The notes beneath the pieces are model-generated. The model saw only the letters and a program-made list of their open reading frames with translations. It was not told the DNA's origin and did not search any database. Below, in pieces: positions 1 through 8,667 of a stretch of 64,000 bases of DNA (position 1 is its first letter; each line of letters starts with the position of its first letter). This DNA comes from Rhodococcus pyridinivorans (GTDB lineage Bacteria > Actinomycetota > Actinomycetes > Mycobacteriales > Mycobacteriaceae). The translations under genes and the position numbers were made by a program. The stretch spans positions 3,782,001 through 3,846,000 of the forward strand of contig NZ_FNRX01000002.1 in the NCBI RefSeq assembly GCF_900105195.1, read 5' to 3'.

Positions 1-812
1 GCGAGTTCCTGCAGGACCGGTGCGAGGGCGGTGTTGTCGACGTCGAACGCGAGCCTGCCGTCGTCGGTGGAGAGGTCGTGGACTCCGGAGAGCCCGGCCA
101 GTCGCTCGGCAGGGGCGGTGGTCGTGGCCCGCACGGACGAGCGGGTCAGGTGCCGCAGTTGTGCGAGGGTGCCGGTCTCGACGTCGCGTCCGGCCCGGAT
201 GATCGTCACCGTGTCGCAGAGCTTCTCGACCTCGGCGAGGATGTGGCTGGACAGCAGCACGGTCGCGCCGCGGTCGCGGAGCCCTCGCACCTCGTCGGTG
301 AAGACCGCCTCCATGAGCGGGTCGAGACCCGAAGTGGGTTCGTCGAGCAGGTAGAGCTCGGCGTCCGATGCGAGGGCGGCGACGAGTGCGACCTTCTGCC
401 GGTTGCCTTTCGAGTAGGTGCGGGCCTTCTTCGTCGGGTCGAGTTCGAACCGTTCGAGGAGTTCGGCGCGACGACGCGTGCGCGCCTCTCCCCCGCGGAT
501 GCGGGTGAGGACGTCGATGATCTCGCCCCCGGTGAGGGTGGGCCACAGATTCGTGTCGCCGGGCACGTACGCGAGTCGGCGGTGGATCGCGACGGCGTCG
601 GTCCACGGGTCGAATCCGAGGACACGGGCGGTGCCGGAATCGGCACGCAGCATTCCGAGCAGCACGCGGATCGCCGTGGACTTGCCGGCGCCGTTCGGTC
701 CGAGGAATCCCGCGACGGTGCCGCGTTCGACGGTCATCGAGAACCCGTCGAGAGCTCTGGTGGTTCCGAATGTCTTGACGATGTCGCGGATTTCGATAAG
801 AGGGGTGTCCAT
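1..812 (-). CDS. ABC transporter ATP-binding protein, C-terminus cut by window edge
   Basis: ATPase subunit of an ABC transporter, probably an exporter of the drug/antibiotic (DrrA-like) type; it hydrolyses ATP at the inner face of the membrane. About 270 residues are visible. Walker [10 protein letters not shown] is at residues 38-46, the signature region reads [11 protein letters not shown], and Walker B is [12 protein letters not shown] followed by a switch SSH. The ATG is preceded by GGAGGAAAG. The reading frame runs off the left edge, so the last few tens of residues and any permease gene are not visible. It lies 10 bp downstream of a TetR gene on the same strand, which suggests a self-regulated efflux operon. 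The substrate cannot be told. Confidence 0.93.
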   Translation of the reverse strand, partial: MDTPLIEIRDIVKTFGTTRALDGFSMTVERGTVAGFLGPNGAGKSTAIRVLLGMLRADSGTARVLGFDPWTDAVAIHRRLAYVPGDTNLWPTLTGGEIIDVLTRIRGGEARTRRRAELLERFELDPTKKARTYSKGNRQKVALVAALASDAELYLLDEPTSGLDPLMEAVFTDEVRGLRDRGATVLLSSHILAEVEKLCDTVTIIRAGRDVETGTLAQLRHLTRSSVRATTTAPAERLAGLSGVHDLSTDDGRLAFDVDNTALAPVLQEL

Positions 813-822
813 CTTTCCTCCG

Positions 823-1479
823 TCAGGAGTCGGGGGGTGCCTCACGCGCTGCCAGACAGGCGTCGAGAAGGGTCGAGTCCGTCAGCAACGGCTCGGTGTA
901 GAGCTCGAGCATCGGCAGCGCGAGGCGTTCGGTGTAGGCGCGCAGCCTGGCAGGAAAGGTTTCGAGGTCGAGGTATTCGTCGGGACCGGGAAGGTCCATG
1001 AGCACGGCGCCGACGCTGAACGAGATGAGGGCACGTGCTCGTTCGGAGGGGAACCGGCTGGGCCGCACGGTTCCGGCGGCCACAGCCTCCTCGAGATAGG
1101 CCTCGGTGTCGGCGACGAGCCGGTCGAGGAAGTCGGCGGCGGGGGCGCCGCCGGTCCGGAGGGTGCGGAAGAGGTAGGCGACCGTGGTCGCGTAGTTCTC
1201 GATGTGTTCCATCTGGTCGTTCAGCGCGGCCGGTCCGACCTTCGGGTCGAGGACGGCACTCTTCGCCTGCCGGATCCCGTCGAGCACGTACCGGTCGCAG
1301 TGTTCCTTCAATCCGGCGCGGGATCCGAAATGGTGCACGATCAGCGAGGCGCTGACGCCGCACTCGGCGGCGATGGTCCGCAGCGGCACGCCGACCCCGT
1401 ACGCGGCGATGCACCGGATGGCAGCGTCGCGGATCCGTGCACGGGTGGTGAGGTCGTCACCGGCGGCGGTTGAATGCAC
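823..1479 (-). CDS. TetR family transcriptional regulator
   Basis: One-component repressor of 218 residues. The N-terminal helix-turn-helix spans about residues 12-58 ([18 protein letters not shown], then [23 protein letters not shown]), followed by a helical ligand-binding domain with no recognisable specificity. The start is taken as GTG, because no in-frame ATG lies near the HTH. Two dyad-like elements overlap the start and the upstream 25 bp, fitting autorepression. It is read directly into the downstream ABC ATPase gene, so it probably controls that transporter in response to the exported compound; this is inferred from position only. Confidence 0.92.
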   Translation of the reverse strand: MHSTAAGDDLTTRARIRDAAIRCIAAYGVGVPLRTIAAECGVSASLIVHHFGSRAGLKEHCDRYVLDGIRQAKSAVLDPKVGPAALNDQMEHIENYATTVAYLFRTLRTGGAPAADFLDRLVADTEAYLEEAVAAGTVRPSRFPSERARALISFSVGAVLMDLPGPDEYLDLETFPARLRAYTERLALPMLELYTEPLLTDSTLLDACLAAREAPPDS

Positions 1480-1505
1480 GTTTCAAGGATTGCACACGTG
1501 TTCAA
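1470..1505. promoter_or_regulatory. Candidate TetR operator: two adjacent dyads
   Basis: At 1470-1486 the arms TTGAA and TTCAA flank a 7-bp spacer. At 1490-1505 a near-perfect palindrome has the core ACACGTGT bounded by TTG and CAA. The pair straddles the TetR start codon, where an autoregulatory operator is expected. Binding is inferred, not shown. Confidence 0.5.
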
Positions 1506-1581
1506 CCCGGTCAACGCACCGTATGTGTCATCTCACGGCATGTGCCATCGGAGCACGTGCCGCACCGGTGCGCGGGCGCGC

Positions 1582-3120
1582 TCAGGTGAAGGCCATGACC
1601 TCGGTACCCCAGACCCGGCGCATCTCGCCGTCCGGATCCGACTCGACCCTGTCCGTGGAGTCGATGAGCAGGGTCGAGCGTTCCTCCGCCTCGTACTGCG
1701 GCCAGTGCTTCGAACCGTCCAGTGCCGCCGGCACACCGTGGTGCGCGAACGCGAACCAGCGCCGCTGCACGCGACCGGAGACCTCACCGGCGGCCTTGCG
1801 GCCGCCGAGCCAGAAGGACGGATCCCGGCCGAGAGTGCCGAAATTTCCGAAGACATATGGCAATTCGGTCGCGTGCCCGGCTCCGATCCGGGCGGCCTTG
1901 AGCATCGGGGTGGCGTGGTCGAAGCGGTACACCCAGGTCGGCGAATGCGCGCTGTGCGCTTCGGCGACCCACAGCACCGGCATGCGGAAACCGGCGTCGC
2001 GCGAGAGCGCCATCGCCCCGATGGGTTTGGGCAGGTCGGGATACGCCGCGACGATCTCGGCGAGTCGCTCGGCAGGCAGATCCGTCCGGTCGTCGGCCAA
2101 CGCCGCCAACATGGCCTGCACCGCCGTGTCGTCGACGGGCATCAGCGGGGACTTCATGAAGCGGAAGATGGACGGCTCGTCCTTGTTCGAGCCGATGATC
2201 AGCGGGATCCGGTGCGACAGCCCCTTCTGGAAGGCCGCGACCGGATATTTCGGCACCAGGCCGCGGTCGACGACCGGTGTCATGGCGAGCGTCCCCGGCA
2301 CCTTCGTCGGAGTCTCGGCGACGAGCACCTCCGACGCCTCGACCAGCGTGTCGGTCGACATCGTGAGTAGTTCGGCGGCCCGGGACGGCGACAGGTCGAG
2401 GATCTCGAGGAAGCGCTGCGCGACGGTCGCGGCACGGTCGCTGCCGTACACCGAGGTGGCGGGCGGCGACTGGGCGATCGCACGATGGAAGAGGCCCTTG
2501 GCCTTCGGGACCGTCATGAGCGTGGTGATCGACCCCGCACCCGACGATTCGCCGAAGAGCGTCACGCAGTCCGGATCGCCACCGAAGTCGGCGATGCAGT
2601 CGCGCACCCATTCGAGGGCGGCGATCTGGTCTCGGAGGCCGACGTTGGATTCGAAGGTGGTCCCGGGCGTGGAGAAGGACGACAGGTCGAGGAAGCCGAG
2701 CGCGCCGAGCCGGTAGTTGATCGTGACGATCACGACATCGCCGCTCTCGCACAGGTTTCGGCCGTCGTAGATCTTCTGACCGGAGTAACCGAGCACGTAG
2801 GCGCCACCGTGGATCCAGACCATGACGGGGCGTCGGCGTCCGTCGGGCGACGGCGCCCAGATGTTGAGCGAGAGACAGTCCTCGCTCAACGTCATCTCGG
2901 GGTCGATCCCGATCGGGCTCTGTCGGCTCTGCGGAGCTATCGGTCCGAACCGTGCGCCGTCGAGGACGCCGTCCCACGGTTCGGGCGGTAGCGGCGCCCG
3001 AAACCGCCGGGAACCGGTCGGGGCCGCGTACGGGATGCCCTTCCAGACGTAGACCTCGCCGTCGCGATACCCCCGGACTTCGCCGTACTTGCAGGCGACG
3101 GTGAGCGTGTCGTCGTCCAT
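1582..3120 (-). CDS. Type B carboxylesterase/lipase family protein
   Basis: Alpha/beta-hydrolase of about 512 residues that cleaves carboxylic esters. The N-terminal part carries the family hallmark GIPYAAPTGS and the disulphide-region motif SEDCLSLNIWAP; the oxyanion region is MVWIHGGAYVLG and the nucleophile elbow is GESSGAGS. Length matches the family (about 490-530). No signal peptide is evident, so it is probably cytoplasmic. The ATG was preferred over an in-frame GTG 12 bp upstream because GGGAGGT lies 5 nt before the ATG. It is followed on the same strand by the TetR gene across 102 bp, probably with a separate promoter. The natural ester substrate is unknown. Confidence 0.93.
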   Translation of the reverse strand: MDDDTLTVACKYGEVRGYRDGEVYVWKGIPYAAPTGSRRFRAPLPPEPWDGVLDGARFGPIAPQSRQSPIGIDPEMTLSEDCLSLNIWAPSPDGRRRPVMVWIHGGAYVLGYSGQKIYDGRNLCESGDVVIVTINYRLGALGFLDLSSFSTPGTTFESNVGLRDQIAALEWVRDCIADFGGDPDCVTLFGESSGAGSITTLMTVPKAKGLFHRAIAQSPPATSVYGSDRAATVAQRFLEILDLSPSRAAELLTMSTDTLVEASEVLVAETPTKVPGTLAMTPVVDRGLVPKYPVAAFQKGLSHRIPLIIGSNKDEPSIFRFMKSPLMPVDDTAVQAMLAALADDRTDLPAERLAEIVAAYPDLPKPIGAMALSRDAGFRMPVLWVAEAHSAHSPTWVYRFDHATPMLKAARIGAGHATELPYVFGNFGTLGRDPSFWLGGRKAAGEVSGRVQRRWFAFAHHGVPAALDGSKHWPQYEAEERSTLLIDSTDRVESDPDGEMRRVWGTEVMAFT

Positions 3121-3213
3121 GTGACCTCCCACCCGAACCGGTACTGTCGTGCAGCACCGATCACTTCGTTCGTCGACCTACCGATTCAATGATGGTGGAT
3201 ACCGGGCGGTTCG

Positions 3214-3555
3214 TCAGCCGGCCGCGGAAAGAGGCGCGGGGGCCACGCAGTCGACGAGGTCGATCACGAGTGCGTCGAGCACGTTGCGCAGGTCGCCGCG
3301 CGCCGAGTCGGCCAGCGCCGGGAAGACGGTGGCGAGCGCGATGGGCACGAGCGAGGCCTGTCCCAGCAGGATCCCCATGGCCGCATCGAGTTTGACGACC
3401 TCATCGTGCAAGCGGGCGTAGGTGGTGGTGTCCATGCCGTGCGCCACGGCGATCCGGTCGGGCTCGCATGCCGCGGCGTCCGCCACCATCCGGGGCAGGT
3501 CCGCCGCGGTGATCTCGTCGGCACTCATGCTTGCAACGTCGAATTTACGCAACAT
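3214..3555 (-). CDS. Small protein resembling the N-terminus of an adenylation (AMP-binding) domain
   Basis: A 113-residue protein of uncertain function. Residues 18-60 (LPRMVADAAACEPDRIAVAH, then TYARLHDEVVKL) look like the first strand-helix unit of NRPS or acyl-CoA-ligase adenylation domains, but none of the ATP-binding motifs follow, so it cannot adenylate anything by itself. The C-terminal half (LVPIALATVFPAL, VLDALVIDLVD) is hydrophobic and helical. The ATG chosen has GAAGG upstream; an in-frame ATG 57 bp further up has no ribosome site. It may be a domesticated fragment or a small partner protein. It is divergent from the HSL-type hydrolase. Confidence 0.6.
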   Translation of the reverse strand: MLRKFDVASMSADEITAADLPRMVADAAACEPDRIAVAHGMDTTTYARLHDEVVKLDAAMGILLGQASLVPIALATVFPALADSARGDLRNVLDALVIDLVDCVAPAPLSAAG

Positions 3556-3869
3556 CTCGCCTTCGTTCGTCCCCCAGGAGCGACGCCGGGCCGCGCGCCG
3601 CAGTCGAAACATACAGTCAGTGTGGCCCGAAAAGTACGGGATGTGTAGAAGGTCCGGAAAACTTTTTGCACTGCCGGTACCTGACAGAAGGTACATCGCC
3701 GAGAACCCGCCTCCGCCCGAAATCGTCACTCTGAGACCAGGACCACAACGATTGCTCAGCAAACCCTCGCGACCTGGATGAACGGGCGTATCCTCGTAAA
3801 TCCGAAGTTCGTGCAGCCACCACGACCGGGTCCGACCACAACTCCGGGCAGACCGAGGAGGTGCCGGTC
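3556..3869. other. Divergent intergenic region, 314 bp
   Basis: No convincing gene lies here; the minus-strand reading frame continues upstream of the chosen start without a ribosome site. The stretch is locally AT-richer than its neighbours (around the GAAAACTTTTTGC tract) and contains the dyad GTACCT-N6-AGGTAC at 3677-3694. It should hold promoters for both flanking genes. No clear -35/-10 pair could be fixed. Confidence 0.5.
3677..3694. promoter_or_regulatory. Inverted repeat GTACCT-N6-AGGTAC
   Basis: Perfect 6-bp arms around a 6-bp spacer in the divergent promoter region. The size fits a dimeric repressor site, but no dedicated regulator gene is adjacent. Confidence 0.35.
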
Positions 3870-4904
3870 ATGAGCGTCGCCCGCACCGAGTTGCTCCCTC
3901 TGCCCACGCACCACGCGACCACGCGCGAGTTCGCGGGGGTGAGCACTCGGTCCCGTGCCTTGTCCTTCTCGGTGCGCCGTACCGTGCGGCCGTTCATCGA
4001 GGCATGGTCGTACGCCCCGACCCTCCCCTGGCCGGCGTCGGCGATAGACCACCTCGCGTTCCCTCTCGTGCCCGTGCCCGGCACACACCGCCGGCGAGTC
4101 GACCTACCGATGTGCCCGGCGGAACTGCTCTGGGCGCCGGGTGCCGCACTCCCGGCCGCGCAGGTCGATATGGACGGCACCGCCGCGCAGGTCGGTATGG
4201 ACGGCACCGCCGTCCTGTACCTGCACGGCGGCGCGTTCCTGTGCTGCGGCCTCACCACGCACCGCCATCTGGTCTCCCGCATCTCCGCCACCACCGGCGC
4301 GCCGGTCCTGGCCGTCGGTTACCGCATGCTGCCCCGCCATCCGATCCGGCGCGCGGTCGAGGACGGCCTCGACGGATTGCGCTGGCTCGTGGCGCACGGC
4401 CACCCGGCCGAGCGTGTCGTGATCGCCGGGGATTCCGCCGGCGGCTTCCTCACCTTCGCCGTCGCCCACGAAGCGGTACGACTCGGCATCGGCCGCCCGG
4501 CCGGCACCGTCGCACTGTCGCCGCTCACCGATCTCGACCCGCGGGGCAAACTCGACCATCCCAACTCGCACCGGTGTGCCGTCTTCCCGCGACGCGCCGT
4601 CGCTGTGCTGTCCACCCTCGTCGAACGCGCCGAACGCCTCGGCGGCGAAGGCGACGAACCGGTCGCCTCCCCCGTCGATCTCGATCTGTCGGAGATGCCT
4701 CCCGCACTCATCCAGACCGGATCCGAGGAGATGACCTACGTCGACGCCGAGTTGATGGCCCGGCGACTGCAACTCGCCGGGGTCTCCACCGAACTCCAGG
4801 TGTGGGAGAAACAGGTGCACGCCTTCCAGGCCGCGGCGGGGGTCGTCCCGGAGAGCGGCCGCGCGATCGCCGAGATCGGCCGCTTCGTGCGTGAACTGCG
4901 GTGA
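3870..4904 (+). CDS. Alpha/beta-hydrolase of the hormone-sensitive-lipase (family IV) type
   Basis: Esterase of 344 residues acting on short or medium acyl esters. The oxyanion-hole motif is HGGAFLCC, the nucleophile elbow GDSAGG, the acid lies in the EEMTYVDAEL region, and the catalytic histidine in KQVHAFQ near the C-terminus; all triad positions are present in the order typical of HSL enzymes. The start ATG has GAGGAG 9 nt upstream; a GTG 9 bp earlier overlaps that ribosome site and was rejected. Residues about 90-113 contain a short duplication (QVDMDGTA and QVGMDGTA in tandem), probably a replication-slippage insert before the core domain. Physiological substrate unknown. Confidence 0.9.
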   Translation: MSVARTELLPLPTHHATTREFAGVSTRSRALSFSVRRTVRPFIEAWSYAPTLPWPASAIDHLAFPLVPVPGTHRRRVDLPMCPAELLWAPGAALPAAQVDMDGTAAQVGMDGTAVLYLHGGAFLCCGLTTHRHLVSRISATTGAPVLAVGYRMLPRHPIRRAVEDGLDGLRWLVAHGHPAERVVIAGDSAGGFLTFAVAHEAVRLGIGRPAGTVALSPLTDLDPRGKLDHPNSHRCAVFPRRAVAVLSTLVERAERLGGEGDEPVASPVDLDLSEMPPALIQTGSEEMTYVDAELMARRLQLAGVSTELQVWEKQVHAFQAAAGVVPESGRAIAEIGRFVRELR

Positions 4905-4937
4905 ACCCGCTAACCCGCTCCCCGGGTGCCGCTGCCC

Positions 4938-5276
4938 TCAGGCCCGGCCCGTGAACAGGTCGTTGCGGTCCTCACGGGCACCGGCTCGTCGTCCCCGACC
5001 CCATCCGACGACGGCGCGGTAGCGCCCGAGCGCACCGGACTCCGTGAGCGCATCGACGTCCCGGTGTGGCGAATCCTCGCTCACCGCAGCCGAATAGGGT
5101 GCGACGTAGAGAGCGTCGGCGGGGCAGTTGACCTCGCACATGAAGCAGGTCTGGCAGTCCTCCTGGTGCGCGACAACGGGAAGCCCGTCGGGTGCACGCT
5201 CGAAGACGTCGGTCGGGCACACCGCGATGCAGATGTCGCACGAGATGCACCGCTCCGCGACGATCACCTCGATCAT
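4938..5276 (-). CDS. Two-cluster 4Fe-4S ferredoxin-type protein
   Basis: Electron-transfer protein of 112 residues. CISCDICIAVCP (residues about 10-21) and CQTCFMCEVNCP (about 42-53) are two classical CxxCxxC...CP motifs, so it should bind two [4Fe-4S] clusters. The C-terminal 40 residues are basic and low in complexity. Its ATG overlaps the stop of the flavoprotein upstream (ATGA), so the two are translationally coupled and probably form one complex, like the AprA/AprB or fumarate-reductase flavoprotein plus iron-sulfur arrangement. The electron donor and acceptor are not known. It ends 33 bp from the convergent HSL-type hydrolase. Confidence 0.9.
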   Translation of the reverse strand: MIEVIVAERCISCDICIAVCPTDVFERAPDGLPVVAHQEDCQTCFMCEVNCPADALYVAPYSAAVSEDSPHRDVDALTESGALGRYRAVVGWGRGRRAGAREDRNDLFTGRA

Positions 5277-6847
5277 CGGTTCGCTCCTCGTCGCACGAGG
5301 TGTCCTTCGGCACGGACGTCCACGCGGTCCAGACCACTCGTCACGAGGCGGTACTGCAGGTCGGGGTCGGTGTCCGGGTGGTCGGTGCGCACGTGCATGC
5401 CCCTCGTCTCCGTACGCGCGAGGGCGGTGCGGCTCACCCACCGGGCGACGGCGAGGAGCGCGGCACCGGACCGGGCTCGTACCAGCTCCCGCCCTCGTCC
5501 GCCGAGCACGACGGGCGCCGCGGTCCACGCGTCGTCGAGTGCGGCGATGCTGTCCTCGAGACTGCGGGCCGTCCGCCGGAAACTACGTCGGAGCGGGAGC
5601 GTGTGCTCCTGCACCAGGCCGATGATCGCGCGGGTCGCGGCGCGGTCCGGGTCACCCTCGAGGCCGACCCCGCCGATCGGTCTCGCCACGTCCGGGACAC
5701 CGCGGTTCCGGGCGAACTCTGCGGCGGCCGCCCCGGACCACGAACCCGACGACATCGCCCAGGCCCCGTTGTGACTGCCTCCACCGCTGCGGCCCCCGGT
5801 GATCAGCTCGCGCGTGGCGACGTCGCCGGCGGCGAACAGACCAGGGACCGTCGTGCTGCAGTCCGTCCCGATGATCCGTAGGCCACCGGTACCGCGCACC
5901 GTTCCCTCGAGGACCGCCCGCACCGGGTACATCTCGGTGAACGGGTCGATCCCGGCCTTGTCCAGGGGCAGGAAGTAGTTGGGCTGGGAACGACGCATCG
6001 CTTCGCGGTGGTCGGGATGTGCCCGGTCGAGACGGGCGTGGACCGGGATACCGTCGAGCAGGTACCGCATGGCGGTCGCGCGGTCGTCGCCGAGCCGCAC
6101 ACGGGCGTCGTCGTAGAACGTCGCGAACTGCATGAACAGTCCCTTCGTGTGCCCACTCCAGGAAGGCGCGAGCGCGTAGGCCGAGGAGAACTCCATCCCG
6201 GAGAACTCGGCACCGGCCTCGGCGGCCATGAGGTGACCGTCGCCGGTGTCGACGTCGGTACCGAAGCTGCCGGAGAGGAAGGCACAGCCTCCCGTGGCGA
6301 GGACGACCGCACCGGCACGCGCCGTCCACGGCTCGTACCCCTGCCGGCGGTGGACACCGGTCGCGCCGGCCACCGCACCGTCGGTGTCGACGAGCAGCTG
6401 CAGGGCGGGCGACTGATCCAGGATGCGCACGCCGGCGCGGTGGACGAGGCGGCGCATCCGCCGCATGTACTCGGGTCCCTGCACGCTGCTGCCCCGGCGA
6501 CGTCCGGTCTCCGGGTCCACGCCGAAGGGATAACGGCCGTGGACGGCGAGGTCGTCGACGCGTCGATAGGTCTCGTCGAGCACCCGGTGCATCCAGGCGG
6601 GATCGGAGAGCAGTCCCCCTTCGATGTGGCGGCGGTCGACGGCCGCGACGCGCTCGGGTCCGGGCGGCAGGTACCAGAGGTTGTTGCCGCCGGACGCGGT
6701 CGGGCCGCTCGTCCCGCAGTAGCCCTTGTCGGCGAGGACCACGCGACTCCCGGCCCGGGCGGCCGCGAGCGCCGCCCAGGTACCGGCCGGTCCCCCACCG
6801 AGCACGAGGACGTCGGTGTCGATCTCCGTCCCGTCGCTGACGGTCAT
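5273..6847 (-). CDS. FAD-binding oxidoreductase, fumarate reductase/succinate dehydrogenase flavoprotein-like
   Basis: Flavoprotein of 524 residues. The N-terminal Rossmann FAD motif is VLVLGGGPAGTWAALAAARA, followed by a TSGPTASGGNN loop; the second FAD segment is VPGLFAAGDVATRE with GGRSGGGSHNGAWA near residue 360. The C-terminal helical part (LVQEHTLPLRRSFRR) resembles the SdhA/AprA tail. With the coupled ferredoxin it makes a soluble two-subunit oxidoreductase of unknown substrate. The ATG overlaps the stop of a short upstream frame (ATGA), which fixes the start. Adenylylsulfate reductase alpha is the closest layout, but no sulfur-assimilation genes are adjacent, so that function is not claimed. 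Confidence 0.88.
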   Translation of the reverse strand: MTVSDGTEIDTDVLVLGGGPAGTWAALAAARAGSRVVLADKGYCGTSGPTASGGNNLWYLPPGPERVAAVDRRHIEGGLLSDPAWMHRVLDETYRRVDDLAVHGRYPFGVDPETGRRRGSSVQGPEYMRRMRRLVHRAGVRILDQSPALQLLVDTDGAVAGATGVHRRQGYEPWTARAGAVVLATGGCAFLSGSFGTDVDTGDGHLMAAEAGAEFSGMEFSSAYALAPSWSGHTKGLFMQFATFYDDARVRLGDDRATAMRYLLDGIPVHARLDRAHPDHREAMRRSQPNYFLPLDKAGIDPFTEMYPVRAVLEGTVRGTGGLRIIGTDCSTTVPGLFAAGDVATRELITGGRSGGGSHNGAWAMSSGSWSGAAAAEFARNRGVPDVARPIGGVGLEGDPDRAATRAIIGLVQEHTLPLRRSFRRTARSLEDSIAALDDAWTAAPVVLGGRGRELVRARSGAALLAVARWVSRTALARTETRGMHVRTDHPDTDPDLQYRLVTSGLDRVDVRAEGHLVRRGANR

Positions 6848-7020
6848 ATCGACACGCGGATTGCGTAGTCCGCCACGGCATCTGCGGTGCATTCGGCCAC
6901 CCCGGCCGATATGGCGACGATCTCCACGAACGGATCTGCCGACTGTACTGCGGGGATGCGGGCCGGCAGCGTCCGGACGAGACGGATGATGGCGTCGATC
7001 ATGCGTCGATGGTCGACCAT
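6844..7020 (-). CDS. Possible small protein coupled to the flavoprotein
   Basis: A frame of about 58 residues (MVDHRRMIDAIIRLVRTLPA and onward) whose stop overlaps the flavoprotein ATG as ATGA, the usual sign of coupling in this genome. It has no recognised domain and no strong ribosome site (CGGAG directly abuts the ATG). The sequence is more balanced in composition than nearby shadow frames. It could be a genuine small subunit, a leader, or the tail of a lost gene. The 213 bp beyond it up to 7233 show nothing else convincing apart from the promoter of the next plus-strand gene. Confidence 0.35.
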   Translation of the reverse strand: MVDHRRMIDAIIRLVRTLPARIPAVQSADPFVEIVAISAGVAECTADAVADYAIRVSI

Positions 7021-7233
7021 CTCCGGACGGATCGACACGGTTTCGCTCGCCGGGATCGGAACACTCCGGCGGGCCGTCGGCGGCCGAGAACCGTGCGCTC
7101 GCGCGGGCCGCCGGCGACCGCGCACCGTGCGCTCCGGCGAGCTGTCGCTCGTGCGACCGAGCGGAGGAATGCCTGTCGGTACCGGCGACTAGTCTTTCTC
7201 TCGGCTCGACCGCACAGAGAAGGGGGTCCGATC

Positions 7234-8667
7234 ATGGCCGACGCGCAGACCCGGTTCGACCAGGACGTCGATGCGGCCTGGCGCGAGTTCCGCACGCGCC
7301 TGGCCGACCATGTCGCGGCCATGAGCGACGGCGACGGCCTGGTCCTCGAACCCTTCACCGACGAGGCCGGCGGCCCGGCGGGGCCGTGCGTGCAGTTCTA
7401 CGCGTGGGGAGACCGGCTCGTCCGCTGCGAGGTCCCGTCCAACGCCCACCTCGCCCCCGACCGGCACCTCACGCCGGTCGACGAGCAGATGCTCCTCGAA
7501 CTCGGGCTGAAGGCGCCCTCCCGCGGACCGGACGATCCGGAGGACGACGGATCCCCGGCGTTCTGGATCGATCGTCCGGGCAGCTGGGCCGATCAGCTCG
7601 CCGTCATCGCCGTGCGTGCCCTGCGCTCGGTGTGGGGCGTTCCCCATCCCCTCTTCCTGCGGGCCGAGACATTCGGGACGGAGCGCTCGGTCGCCGAGCT
7701 CACCTCGTTCCTCGTGCCCGAGACGCCGCAGGCCGGTCGCACGCAGGCCCCGAAGGTGCCGCTCGCGGTCGTCCCCAGCGGCGACAACCACGTGCGCGAA
7801 CTGATCGAATCCACCCTGCACGAGCGGATCGACGATCTGCCCGCCTGGGACGAGGACGGCGATCTCGTCCTGCGGATCGCCGGGGTCCTGGTGTTCGTCG
7901 GTGTCGGCCCCGGAGGCGGCACCGTCGACCTGTTCGCACCGATCGTCCATTCCATCACCGGACGCACGCGGGCCGCCGAGATCTGCGTCGACCTCAACCG
8001 CCGGTGGCCGCACCTGAAGTTCGTGCTGGTCGACGACCGCCTCGCGATCGTCGACCACGTTCCGGCCGCGCCGTTCGCTCCGGCGCACCTGCTCGGATCG
8101 CTCGAGACCATCACTCGGTTCCTCGACACCGTCGACAGTTCGTTCGCCACCCATATCGGTGGCTCGCTGCTGCGCGATCAGGGATTCGACGGGGCGACGG
8201 GTGGTGCGGCCGATCCGCCCTGGGGCGACGTCTCGCAGTTACCCGACGCCGAGGACGATCTGCCGGTGGCCCTGCTCGCGGTGCGCGACTTCCATCTCGA
8301 CGGCGCGACCGATGTCGCCGCGAGCACCGTCGCGGCGATCGGCGATCGCAATCCCGAGCAGTTGCGGCGGTTCCTCACCATCAGCACCGAACTGCAGGTG
8401 TGGTGGGACGGCGAGTCGCAGACCCGCGAGGCGGCGCTCAACACCGACGGTGCTCGCGAGGCACGGGCGCGGGCACTCGAATGGGAGGCGACGAGCCGCT
8501 CGCTCGCGGAGGCCCTGCAGTTCCTCGAACAGGGCGAGGGCACCGATTCGGCCGGCTCACGCGCGTCGAAGCCGAGCGCCGGCCGTGAGTCGGCGCCCGA
8601 GCAGCCCGCACTGTTCGACAACCCCGACGAACCGACTCTCTTCGACGGCTTCGGCGATTACTCCTGA
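7234..8667 (+). CDS. YbjN-like/TY-Chap domain protein
   Basis: A 477-residue cytoplasmic protein. The N-terminal part (about 1-160) is acidic and aromatic (WREFRTRLADH, CVQFYAWGDRLVRCEV). The central part (about 190-320: VRELIESTLHERID, VFVGVGPGGGTVDLFAPIVH, ITGRTRAAEICVDLNRRWPH) resembles YbjN/type III secretion chaperone folds, which actinobacterial databases group as TY-Chap domains. The C-terminal region is acidic and ends in repeated LFD motifs. Such proteins are thought to bind peptides, but no specific role is proven. The ATG has AGAGAAGGGGG upstream; the frame stays open another 225 bp upstream without a good start. Its 3' end overlaps the convergent macro-domain gene by 10 bp. Confidence 0.78.
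   Translation: MADAQTRFDQDVDAAWREFRTRLADHVAAMSDGDGLVLEPFTDEAGGPAGPCVQFYAWGDRLVRCEVPSNAHLAPDRHLTPVDEQMLLELGLKAPSRGPDDPEDDGSPAFWIDRPGSWADQLAVIAVRALRSVWGVPHPLFLRAETFGTERSVAELTSFLVPETPQAGRTQAPKVPLAVVPSGDNHVRELIESTLHERIDDLPAWDEDGDLVLRIAGVLVFVGVGPGGGTVDLFAPIVHSITGRTRAAEICVDLNRRWPHLKFVLVDDRLAIVDHVPAAPFAPAHLLGSLETITRFLDTVDSSFATHIGGSLLRDQGFDGATGGAADPPWGDVSQLPDAEDDLPVALLAVRDFHLDGATDVAASTVAAIGDRNPEQLRRFLTISTELQVWWDGESQTREAALNTDGAREARARALEWEATSRSLAEALQFLEQGEGTDSAGSRASKPSAGRESAPEQPALFDNPDEPTLFDGFGDYS

Noticed and set aside
601..660. tRNA T-loop-like string GGGTCGAATCC
   Set aside because: It lies inside the ABC ATPase coding sequence, and no acceptor stem or anticodon arm can be built around it.
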